This document shows, piece by piece, positions 22,894-29,967 of a stretch of DNA of 34,662 nucleotides. The notes beneath the pieces are model-generated. The model saw only the letters and a list, made by a program, of their open reading frames with translations. It did not search any database and was not told the DNA's origin. The position numbers were made by a program, and so were the translations under genes. The stretch's first letter is position 1, and each line of letters starts with the position of its first letter. The stretch is from Bacillota bacterium (GTDB taxonomy: Bacteria; Bacillota; Clostridia; Christensenellales; Aristaeellaceae), in the NCBI GenBank assembly GCA_023435435.1, contig JAEYRW010000037.1, positions 1 through 34,662 on the forward strand, written 5' to 3'.

Positions 22894-22953
22894 AGCAATA
22901 TCCTCCTATGCTGTCTTATTTTGCACATTCACCCAGATATGACCGTGCCATGC

Positions 22954-22981
22954 CATTCTATGCAATCGTCCGGATATTTGT
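22954..22981 (-). promoter_or_regulatory. Possible sigma-K promoter of the collagen-like gene
   Basis: On the minus strand, AC (22980-22981) and CATAGAATG (22954-22962) are 17 nt apart, close to the late mother-cell consensus AC / CATAnnnTA. It lies 61 nt before the ATG. The motif is short and its information content is low. Confidence 0.3.
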
Positions 22982-23029
22982 TACGTCTTCCGTTTTCATA
23001 TCTATGATAATTTCCATTTTTTCTATCAC

Positions 23030-23070
23030 AGAACAGCACCCTCCGTCGCATTGACGGGGGGTGTTGTTCT
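23030..23070 (+). repeat. 18-bp hairpin with wobble pairs favouring the plus strand
   Basis: AGAACAGCACCCTCCGTC and GACGGGGGGTGTTGTTCT enclose a 5-nt loop. On the plus-strand RNA all 18 positions pair, with two being G-U wobbles; on the minus strand the same two positions are A-C mismatches. No U-run follows. It could be part of a small RNA or a mobile-element end. Confidence 0.6.
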
Positions 23071-23079
23071 ACACACAGT

Positions 23080-23288
23080 TTATGCCGTGGCGTCGGACGC
23101 CTTACTCTGCGCAATGGGCAGCTCGCGCACAGCTGCTTCAATGGCCGCGCGGTCGACCCATCCTCCAGTCGGATAAGTCCGAATGCCGGGAAGCGTATTA
23201 CCTGCGCAACCGTTACTGGGGACAGCTCTATATGGCGGGCGCAATCGCATCCGGTCGAGTTGGCCGTCAGCGCGACGCGCACATCCAT
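23080..23288 (-). pseudogene. Possible decayed coding sequence
   Basis: Two minus-strand frames each show coding-like codons in part of this stretch. From ATG at 23288 the frame gives VRVALTANSTGCD and SPVTVAQVIRFPAFGLI. A second frame gives WVDRAAIEAAVRELPIAQ and ends at TAA 23080. This could be one gene broken by a frameshift. I do not recognise a family, and chance cannot be excluded. The flanks 22982-23029 and 23289-23329 hold nothing else. Confidence 0.25.
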
Positions 23289-23329
23289 GAGCAATCTATT
23301 GATCAAGCTGAGCGATCAGCCACAGTTTC

Positions 23330-24037
23330 CTATATTTGATTCAACCAGCCGGAAAGCGGTTCCATTTCATTGAGCAAAACCCCGTCCGCACCCATTTCTT
23401 TCCAGACCTGAAGGTTCGAAAGATCCGTGTACCCCGTCTCGTGCCCTCTTGCCATGATCCAGCATCGTTTTCCAGCTTCGTTGATTCTGTCAAAGCGCTC
23501 CTGGGTTACCCAACCTTCCCACAGGCGTATGATGTCGAACGGGCACGCGAGAAACGCATCGAGATCGTCCACCGTCGGCATAAAAGCCAGCACACGGATC
23601 TTCGGATCGAACTCCTTGATCTGCAGAACGGACTCCGTTGTCTGCATGCCCAAAATCACCTTGTGCGTCAATCCGTATTTGCGGATGAGTTCAAGCACCG
23701 CATCAAGCTGGCTTGGTACGTAGTTCTTGTCGTGGAGCAGAAGCGGCGTAAGACCCGCCTGAAACAGCCGCTCCAGCGTATAGGTTTCCATAGACGGGTC
23801 GGCCACGTGCCGGAGTGTGCCGAATTCGCCCGCGGTCAGGTTTGCGACTTCCGCATCTTGCCCAAACACGCGTTTTGTATTGGAGTCGTGGCAGACGACC
23901 GGAACACCGTCTTTTGTGAAGCGGACGTCCACCTCCGCATAATCCGCGCCGAGAGACAGCGAATAGCGGACGGATGCCAGGGACTGTTCGGGATACCGGT
24001 CCGTGCCCGCGCGGTGTGCAATGATCATCATATCCAT
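23330..24037 (-). CDS. Glycerophosphodiester phosphodiesterase
   Basis: This 235-residue TIM-barrel enzyme hydrolyses glycerophosphodiesters to glycerol-3-phosphate and an alcohol. The signature is at the N-terminus: IIAHRAGTDRYPEQSL (the usual PEN reads PEQ), ADYAEVDVRFTKDG, and VVCHD. These supply the metal and catalytic His/Glu/Asp residues. Late motifs are CWIMARGHE and GADGVLLNE. There is no signal peptide, so it is cytosolic. The start at 24037 is very close to AGGAGGAGGG; the ATG at 24031 is two codons later with better spacing. It follows the ABC permease by 8 nt and should be the last gene of the importer operon. Confidence 0.92.
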   Translation of the reverse strand: MDMMIIAHRAGTDRYPEQSLASVRYSLSLGADYAEVDVRFTKDGVPVVCHDSNTKRVFGQDAEVANLTAGEFGTLRHVADPSMETYTLERLFQAGLTPLLLHDKNYVPSQLDAVLELIRKYGLTHKVILGMQTTESVLQIKEFDPKIRVLAFMPTVDDLDAFLACPFDIIRLWEGWVTQERFDRINEAGKRCWIMARGHETGYTDLSNLQVWKEMGADGVLLNEMEPLSGWLNQI

Positions 24038-24045
24038 CCCTCCTC

Positions 24046-24894
24046 CTACGAATTGTTTTGTAGTTTGGGGTCGAGCCGGTCGCGCAGCCAGTCGCCGATC
24101 AGGGAGACCTGTAACACGATCCCCACGATGATCGCGCTCGGTGCGATGGCAAGCCACCAATTATTGATGAGGTAATCCCGTCCACTGCTGACGAGTACGC
24201 CCAGGGAGACGTCCGGCGGCTGAATGCCAAGGCCCAGAAAACTCAGCGAGCTTTCCAGAAGGATGAACGAGCTTAGGCGCATGGTCGCGTCTACGATGAG
24301 CGGCGAAGAGATGTTAACCAGAATATGCTCGAAAAGAATGCGCACCCGGGATGCGCCGATGGAACGGCTGCATTCGATAAAGTCCGCCTGCCTGAGCTGG
24401 AGGATCTGCCCGCGAATGAGCCGCGTGAACGTTGACCAACCGGTAAATCCCATGATGAGCGCCATCGTCACCTTGTCGGAGCCGAAGATGGAAGCACACA
24501 CGATGGCGATGATGATAAACGGGATGGACATGCGCGCGTCCACCAGAAACATGATCACGTGGTCAAGCCAGCCGCCGTACAGTCCACTGAGTACGCCGAG
24601 GAAGAGACCGATTAACATGGCGATGAACATGCCGGCGGTGCTGACGAGCAGCGAATTCTGTGTCGCATAGACGAGGCGAACGGCAAAATCGCGCCCGAGG
24701 CTGTCCGTGCCCAGCAGATAGCCGGAAGATCGATCGATGAATTTCGGGGCCTTCAGGCGTTCGAGCAGGTGTGTCTCGCCCAGATCAATGGGAAACAGCA
24801 CATGCGCCAGCATCGAAAACACAAAGACACCAACGAACGTGACCGTCAGAAACAGGATGAGCGGCGGGATGCCTCGCCTTCTTTTGTTTTTCAT
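24046..24894 (-). CDS. Dipeptide/oligopeptide ABC transporter permease (DppC/OppC type)
   Basis: This is a 282-residue integral membrane protein. An N-terminal basic segment and first helix (PLILFLTVTFVGVFVFSML) are followed by the family block GYLLGTDSLGRDFAVRLVYA and further helices. The cytosolic EAA loop reads ECSRSIGASRVRILFEHILVN in part, and GLGIQPPDVSLGVLVS is the DppC C-terminal signature. It pairs with the DppB-type permease, whose stop is 10 nt upstream. The start at 24894 lies 6 nt after AGGAGG. The substrate class is inferred from family only. Confidence 0.94.
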   Translation of the reverse strand: MKNKRRRGIPPLILFLTVTFVGVFVFSMLAHVLFPIDLGETHLLERLKAPKFIDRSSGYLLGTDSLGRDFAVRLVYATQNSLLVSTAGMFIAMLIGLFLGVLSGLYGGWLDHVIMFLVDARMSIPFIIIAIVCASIFGSDKVTMALIMGFTGWSTFTRLIRGQILQLRQADFIECSRSIGASRVRILFEHILVNISSPLIVDATMRLSSFILLESSLSFLGLGIQPPDVSLGVLVSSGRDYLINNWWLAIAPSAIIVGIVLQVSLIGDWLRDRLDPKLQNNS

Positions 24895-24904
24895 CGGCGG
24901 CCTC

Positions 24905-25825
24905 CTATGCGTTATCGCGGATGCGGGGATCAAGGAAGGAATAACTCAAATCCACCAGCGTGTTCATGAACGTGACCGCGACGGCAATCCACATGACCCC
25001 GTAGATGATGACGGGGTAATCCCGTGTGCGGGCGGCGTTGATGATGAGCGTGCCCACGCCGGGCCAACTGAACACGGTCTCCACGACAACCGAGCCGCTG
25101 ATGATGGAACCAAGTTGCAGGCCGATGATCGTCACGACGGGGATGAGCGCGTTGCGCAGCGCGTGCTTCACAAGCACGACCGGTGTTTTGACGCCCTTTG
25201 CGCGCGCGAGGTCGAGATAATCCTGCCGGAGCACGTCCAGGAGCGAGGATCGCGTGAGCCGGGCGATGCTCGCCGTGGGACCGACGCTCATGGCGATGAC
25301 GGGCATGATATAGTTGCGGATCGTTCCCGTTCCCGCGCTGGGCAGCATGCGCAGCTTCAGGGAAAAAAGGAAGACCAAAAGGATGCTCAAGACGAAGTTT
25401 GGAAGCGTCGATCCCGCGATGGAGATGCCCATGGTGAGCCGGTCGAAGAAGGAGTTCCGGTAGACGGCGGCAATAATGCCGAGCACGACGCCGAGAACCG
25501 CCGAGAGGATAAACGACGAAAAGCCAAGCCTGAGCGTGAATCCCACGCGCTCCAGGAACAAATCGCTCACAGGGCGCAGGTAGCTGTAGCTCTTGCCCGC
25601 ATCGCCGGTGGCAAGGCTTGCGAGCGTGCTGAGGTACTGCTCGTACAGCGGCTTGTTCAGGCCGAGGCTTTCGCGCAGTTCCTCCCGCTGCTGTTCGCTG
25701 GCGTCGTCCGGTAAGAGCCAGTTCGTCGGATCGCCCGTCATGCGCGTAAAGACGAAGACGAGGGAGAGGATGAACCAGATGGTAAGAAGTGCCTTGAACA
25801 AGCGAATGATGAAAAACTTCAGCAT
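24905..25825 (-). CDS. Dipeptide/oligopeptide ABC transporter permease (DppB/OppB type)
   Basis: This 306-residue permease has the DppB layout. A first helix (LFKALLTIWFILSLVFVFTRM) is followed by an extracytoplasmic loop with LRESLGLNKPLYEQYL, then five helices. The EAA loop reads YLDLARAKGVKTPVVLVKHA in part, and ETVFSWPGVGTLIINA is characteristic. The ATG overlaps the upstream ATPase gene by 7 nt (ATGCTGA) and has AAAGGTGG before it. It forms the membrane channel with the DppC-type partner. Confidence 0.95.
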   Translation of the reverse strand: MLKFFIIRLFKALLTIWFILSLVFVFTRMTGDPTNWLLPDDASEQQREELRESLGLNKPLYEQYLSTLASLATGDAGKSYSYLRPVSDLFLERVGFTLRLGFSSFILSAVLGVVLGIIAAVYRNSFFDRLTMGISIAGSTLPNFVLSILLVFLFSLKLRMLPSAGTGTIRNYIMPVIAMSVGPTASIARLTRSSLLDVLRQDYLDLARAKGVKTPVVLVKHALRNALIPVVTIIGLQLGSIISGSVVVETVFSWPGVGTLIINAARTRDYPVIIYGVMWIAVAVTFMNTLVDLSYSFLDPRIRDNA

Positions 25826-26811
25826 ATGACGCCACCTTTCCGCGCCTCGTCATATAGATGACAGGCAACAAAATGGCCTTGCGACGCCTCGTGAAGCGCT
25901 GAGGGCCGCGCCTGGCAGACGTCCATCGCCCGCGGACAGCGTGTCTGGAACGGGCAGCCGGGCGGCGGGTTGAGAGGGCTCGGCAGGTCGCCCTCCAGAA
26001 GCACGCGTTCGCGGCGGTATTCCGGATTTGGGACGGGGATCGCGCTCATGAGCGCGGCGGAATAAGGATGCAGTGTGTTGGAAAATAGTTCGCGCTTGTC
26101 TGCCAGCTCCATGAGGTGCCCCAGATACATCACGGCGATGCGGTCGGACACGTGCTTAATGACCGACATGTCGTGGGAGATGAACAGATACGTCGTTCCC
26201 ATTTCCCGCTGCATCCTCCGAAACAGGTTCAGAATCTGCGCCTGAATGGACACGTCCAGCGCAGAGACGGGCTCATCGCAGATGACGAATTCAGGGTTGA
26301 GGACGAACGCGCGGGCAATTCCGATGCGCTGGCGTTGTCCGCCGGAAAACTCATGGGGAAATTTGCTCATATCTTCTTCGTTGAGGCCCAGCTTTTCGAT
26401 GAGCGGCATCACCATTTCGCGCTTCTGCGCGCGCGTCATGCGCGTGTGCACGCGAAGCGGTTCCTCGACCGCGCGGCGGATGGACATGCGTGGGTCGATG
26501 GAGGAATAGGGATCCTGAAAGACCATCTGGATCGATTTGCGGTTGTCCCCCATTTTCCGGGGATTGATCTTCTCGCCGCGGAAGAGGACGGTACCTTCCG
26601 TCGCGGCGGTCAGACCGGCGAGTACCCGGGCCAGCGTGCTCTTCCCGCAGCCGGATTCGCCGATGAAGCCCAGCGTCTCACCCCGATAGATGGAAAACGA
26701 CACGTCATCCACCGCCTTCACGGTACCCGTGACGTGGCGGCCCAGAATTCCGCGGTTGACCGGGAAGTATTTTTTGAGGTTCCGCACCTCGACGAGGATT
26801 TCCCGCGTCAC
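25819..26811 (-). CDS. Dipeptide/oligopeptide ABC transporter ATPase (DppF/OppF type)
   Basis: This 330-residue ATPase has Walker A GESGCGKST, Q-loop VFQDPYSSIDPR, signature FSGGQRQRIGIARA, Walker B FVICDEPVSALD and switch His in FISHD. The PVSALDVSIQ and SSIDPR forms are typical of the F subunit. The C-terminal extension of this family has the cysteine set CPFQTRCPRAMDVC ... CHLY, possibly an Fe-S cluster site. It starts with GTG at 26811, overlapping the stop of the D subunit by 4 nt (GTGA). Confidence 0.95.
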   Translation of the reverse strand: MTREILVEVRNLKKYFPVNRGILGRHVTGTVKAVDDVSFSIYRGETLGFIGESGCGKSTLARVLAGLTAATEGTVLFRGEKINPRKMGDNRKSIQMVFQDPYSSIDPRMSIRRAVEEPLRVHTRMTRAQKREMVMPLIEKLGLNEEDMSKFPHEFSGGQRQRIGIARAFVLNPEFVICDEPVSALDVSIQAQILNLFRRMQREMGTTYLFISHDMSVIKHVSDRIAVMYLGHLMELADKRELFSNTLHPYSAALMSAIPVPNPEYRRERVLLEGDLPSPLNPPPGCPFQTRCPRAMDVCQARPSALHEASQGHFVACHLYDEARKGGVIC

Positions 26812-27794
26812 GATGCCTCGCCTCCTTCCCGGTAGAGGTGGCAGCGAATTTTCCGACCGTCATCCAGGGAAATCAGCTTCGGTTCCGCGCGGCGGCATAC
26901 ATCCGCCGCCTGCTTGCAGCGATCGGCAAACCGACAGCCTGTGACCGGCAGGGAAAAACGCGGCACCGTTCCCTCGATGGTGAAAAGCTCCTCCCGCTCC
27001 TCCTCGATGGAAGGAATCGCCATGAGAAGCCCGCGCGTATAGGGATGCTTCGGCGTTCGGAAGAGGGAAATAACGTCGCCTTCCTCCACGGTGACGCCGC
27101 CGTACATGACCATGATGCGGTCACACATTTCGGCAATAATGCCCATGTTGTGGGAGATGAGGATCATGCTCATGCCCATCTTCCGATTGATGTCCCGGAT
27201 CAGGTTCAATATCTGCGCCTGAATGGTCACGTCCAGGGCCGTCGTCGGCTCGTCCGCGATGACGATGTCCGGGTTGCACGCGAGGGCGATTGCGATGAGC
27301 ACGCGCTGCTGCATTCCGCCGGAGAGCTGGTGCGGATAGTCCTTCAGCCGCTCCTCCGGCGCGGGAATGCCCACGAGCCTCATGAGTTCCAGGCAGCGCG
27401 CATGTATTTCGGCGCGAGTCATGTTCTCATGGAGCCGGAGGATTTCCGAAATCTGGTTTTCCACCGTATAGACGGGATTGAGGGAGGTGAGCGGATTTTG
27501 AAAGATCATGGAGATCCGTTTTCCCCGGACCCGGTTGAGCGTGCGCACCGGGAGCTTTAGAAGATCCACGCCCGCGAAAAGTGCACTGCCACCCGCGATC
27601 TCAGTGTAGCTTTTGTCGTAAAGCCCGATCAGCGCGCGCGCAGCCGTGCTCTTGCCGCAGCCGGATTCGCCGACGATGCCCAGCATCTCGCCGGACGCGA
27701 GCGTCAACCCTACGCCGTCCACCGCCGGAACGACGCGGCCTCCTGAGTGATAATAGACTTTGAGGTTTTGAACCGTCAGAATATTTTTGCGCAT
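26808..27794 (-). CDS. Dipeptide/oligopeptide ABC transporter ATPase (DppD/OppD type)
   Basis: This 328-residue ATPase has Walker A GESGCGKST, Q-loop IFQNPLTSLNPV, signature LSGGMQQRVLIAIAL, Walker B IVIADEPTTALD and switch His in ISHNMG. The SGGMQQR and PLTSLNP forms mark the D subunit. The C-terminal region has the same cysteine pattern as its partner (CRFADRCKQAADVC ... RCHLY). ATG at 27794 lies 6 nt after GGAGG. It is 79 nt downstream of the binding-protein gene; that gap shows no strong terminator, only weak self-complementarity. Confidence 0.95.
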   Translation of the reverse strand: MRKNILTVQNLKVYYHSGGRVVPAVDGVGLTLASGEMLGIVGESGCGKSTAARALIGLYDKSYTEIAGGSALFAGVDLLKLPVRTLNRVRGKRISMIFQNPLTSLNPVYTVENQISEILRLHENMTRAEIHARCLELMRLVGIPAPEERLKDYPHQLSGGMQQRVLIAIALACNPDIVIADEPTTALDVTIQAQILNLIRDINRKMGMSMILISHNMGIIAEMCDRIMVMYGGVTVEEGDVISLFRTPKHPYTRGLLMAIPSIEEEREELFTIEGTVPRFSLPVTGCRFADRCKQAADVCRRAEPKLISLDDGRKIRCHLYREGGEAS

Positions 27795-27873
27795 TGCAAC
27801 CTCCGCGTCACATATGAGAAAGAGGGATCACCGGCACATGCCCGCGTGACCCCCATTTCCTGATAAGGATCGA

Positions 27874-29397
27874 TTAGTCGATTGAGAAGCTCTCCGCGCG
27901 GAAGTCCATCGTCTGGTTGGAATACGGAACCCAATTGATGCCGTCGCGCACGCCCCAGTTCTCGCAAGGGTAATACAGAAGGATGCCGGGAACTTCCTCT
28001 TTGAAAATTTCCATCAGCGTGCGGGCGGCCTCGGCGCGCTCCGCCTTGTCCATGGAGGTGGTCAGCACCTTGCCCGCGTCGATGAATTCCTGGGGCATGG
28101 TCGCCCACGTCTTGGTCGGCTCCGTGCCGCCCCACAGAAGCCACAGCCCGCCCGCCGGATCGGGGAAACGCATGGTGTTCGACCAGTTGCGGACCATGGT
28201 ATCGTCGTCGGCCGAATCCTTGAAGACGACCTGCGCGTTGACGCCGATGGCCTTCCACATGTCGACGATCGCCTCCGCAACCTCGTTTCCATAGGTGTAG
28301 TAGCCGTCTTTCAGCTCATAGGCGATCGTATCGCCGTTATAGCCGGATTCCGCGAGGAGCGCCTTCGCCTTTTCGACGTCGTATTCTTCCGCGGGAAAGT
28401 CGCTGAAGTACAGCTCGCCGTACTCAAAATATTGATGCCCGTTGGGTACGATGGCCTTCCCGCCCCAGAACGCGTCGGAGAGAAGCTGGCGGTCGATCGC
28501 GTAGCTGAGCGCCTGGCGGAACTGCTTGTTATTGACGATGCTGTCGCCCCCGTCGATGTAGAAGCGGACGACATGCATGTTGGTGATGTTCATGCTCTCG
28601 ACATGCAGGCCGGAGGTTTCCTCGACGATGGACAGCTGGTCCATGGGAAGTTGGGTAATAATGTCCACCTCGCCGGTCGACAGCGCGGTAATGCGGGAAG
28701 ATGTCTCCGCGTAGAGCACATACTCAATGTTCTTGACGTTGGGCGCTGTGCCCCAGTAGCCGTCAAACCGCTCGAGAACGATCTTTTCGGGGGAATAGGA
28801 AACGACCTTGAAGGGTCCTGTGCCGATGGGATTGAGGGCGAACTCATCGTTTCCGACTTCGTTTATGTAATCCATGGGTAAAATCCATGAACCCCAGCTG
28901 GAAGCGAGGCGCTGCTCGAGCAGCGGATCGGGCTCCGCGGTTACGACGCGGCAGGTGTAATCGTCGATGACGTCCACATGGTCGATGGTGGACATGAGGG
29001 ACTGTGCAAGCGTATTGCCGTCAATGTCCTCTTTCAACCGGTCGAAGCTAAACTGGACGTCCTTTGCCGTCATCTCATCGCCATTCTGGAACTGCACGCC
29101 TTGGCGAAGCTTGAACTCGACGGTATAGTCGTCGACGCGCTCCCAGCTTTCCGCCAGCATGCCGGACAGGGTACCGTCGTCCGGGTCGGCACTCAGGAGC
29201 GTTTCAAAGACGTTGTACTGAATGCGGATCGTGGTATTGCCGACGTTCAGCGTCGGGTCCATATTGCCCGGAAGCGCCGCGACGCCGATTCGAAGGGTCT
29301 CGAGGACGCCAGCGTTCTCCGCGCCCGCAAAGGATGCGGCGCTTAGCAGCAGGCAAAGAGACAGCGCGAGGGCAAGGGTTCTGGCAATTTTCTTCAT
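27874..29397 (-). CDS. Family 5 extracellular solute-binding protein of the peptide importer
   Basis: This 507-residue binding protein is first in its operon. It has a signal peptide (KKIARTLALALSLCLLLSAA, cleavage likely after SFAGA) and the SBP family 5 blocks AESWERVDDYTVEFKLRQGV, DVQFSFDRL, NPIGTGPFKV and RQALSYAIDRQLLSDAFWGG. The usual lipobox Cys of Gram-positive binding proteins is missing: the only Cys (15) sits in ALSLC, which does not fit. It may be held as an uncleaved anchor or be released. The start has AAGGAGGCAAATCG before ATG. The ligand could be a peptide or another solute; the GDPD at the end of the operon hints at glycerophosphodiesters. Confidence 0.94.
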   Translation of the reverse strand: MKKIARTLALALSLCLLLSAASFAGAENAGVLETLRIGVAALPGNMDPTLNVGNTTIRIQYNVFETLLSADPDDGTLSGMLAESWERVDDYTVEFKLRQGVQFQNGDEMTAKDVQFSFDRLKEDIDGNTLAQSLMSTIDHVDVIDDYTCRVVTAEPDPLLEQRLASSWGSWILPMDYINEVGNDEFALNPIGTGPFKVVSYSPEKIVLERFDGYWGTAPNVKNIEYVLYAETSSRITALSTGEVDIITQLPMDQLSIVEETSGLHVESMNITNMHVVRFYIDGGDSIVNNKQFRQALSYAIDRQLLSDAFWGGKAIVPNGHQYFEYGELYFSDFPAEEYDVEKAKALLAESGYNGDTIAYELKDGYYTYGNEVAEAIVDMWKAIGVNAQVVFKDSADDDTMVRNWSNTMRFPDPAGGLWLLWGGTEPTKTWATMPQEFIDAGKVLTTSMDKAERAEAARTLMEIFKEEVPGILLYYPCENWGVRDGINWVPYSNQTMDFRAESFSID

Positions 29398-29421
29398 CGA
29401 TTTGCCTCCTTTATGTCATGT

Positions 29422-29450
29422 AATATAGAATAAAGGACTGTCGTTTTGAA
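29422..29450 (-). promoter_or_regulatory. Promoter of the peptide importer operon
   Basis: TTCAAA (29445-29450) and TATATT (29422-29427) on the minus strand are spaced 17 nt, about 25 nt before the ATG of the binding-protein gene. Confidence 0.5.
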
Positions 29451-29454
29451 AAGA

Positions 29455-29757
29455 TACGCAGAAAATCAAATCTGGCCAGCGTTCCCCCGCAGTGCCCGAT
29501 GGGCCAATCAAATCAAGCAAACCGGTACTCCAACCACTCCGGAACGAGAGGACTTACGGAACGAAGCCTGATTCCGGCATCGGGGGAGGTGAAACGCCAG
29601 TTGACCAGCGCAGGAGACCCGTCACGTGCGCCGTTCCAGATGGACAGTTCCGAGGCAAGCGGAAAATGCCGCATTCCTTGGTGCGCCGATCTCCAGGCCA
29701 TTGCGCATGAACGCGCGTACATAAACATGTTTCCGACCGAAATTTACAAAACGACAA
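29455..29757. other. Gene-poor stretch with an unidentified ORF
   Basis: No recognised gene lies here. A minus-strand frame (29513-29728, 71 codons) contains SELSIWNGARDGSPALVNW and SPDAGIRLRSVSPLVPEW, which looks protein-like, but it has no ribosome site and no family that I know. Opposite frames on the plus strand are also open. It may be the 3' remnant of a mobile element or a conserved non-coding segment. Confidence 0.3.
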
Positions 29758-29786
29758 TTGACAGAACGAGTCATTCGGGCTAATAT
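29758..29786 (+). promoter_or_regulatory. Promoter of the metal-homeostasis cluster
   Basis: A perfect TTGACA (29758-29763) and TAATAT (29781-29786) are spaced 17 nt. Transcription would start near 29793, inside a palindrome. The resulting leader is about 175 nt long before the GTG start and holds no clear riboswitch. Confidence 0.75.
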
Positions 29787-29789
29787 AAA

Positions 29790-29804
29790 TGCGAATAATA
29801 CGCA
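29790..29804 (+). promoter_or_regulatory. Candidate Fur-family operator, site 1
   Basis: TGCGAATAATACGCA has 7-1-7 dyad symmetry (six of seven pairs), the layout of Fur, Zur and PerR boxes. It covers the predicted transcription start of the cluster promoter, so binding would repress. A Fur-family gene lies 3 kb downstream. Confidence 0.5.
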
Positions 29805-29821
29805 GATGCAATTACCGCATC
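29805..29821 (+). promoter_or_regulatory. Candidate operator, site 2
   Basis: GATGC and GCATC flank seven bases (GATGCAATTACCGCATC), directly abutting site 1. The pair of palindromes suggests tandem binding, although the two sites share only the ATGC-type arms. Confidence 0.4.
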
Positions 29822-29967
29822 GCGATGTCCGAGCGGGCGGAAACGCCGGCGATATGCGGGACGGGAAGGATGCGCAATAAGGGTGTGGCGATGTGAATAA
29901 CAAACGGTTTGCCCGAAGAACCGCGCGGAAAACGGACATTTATTGAATGGTGGGGGTGATCTGATTC

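Noticed and set aside
24038..24160. Upstream extension of the glycerophosphodiesterase
   Set aside because: It overlaps the permease gene out of frame and precedes the strong AGGAGGAGGG site.
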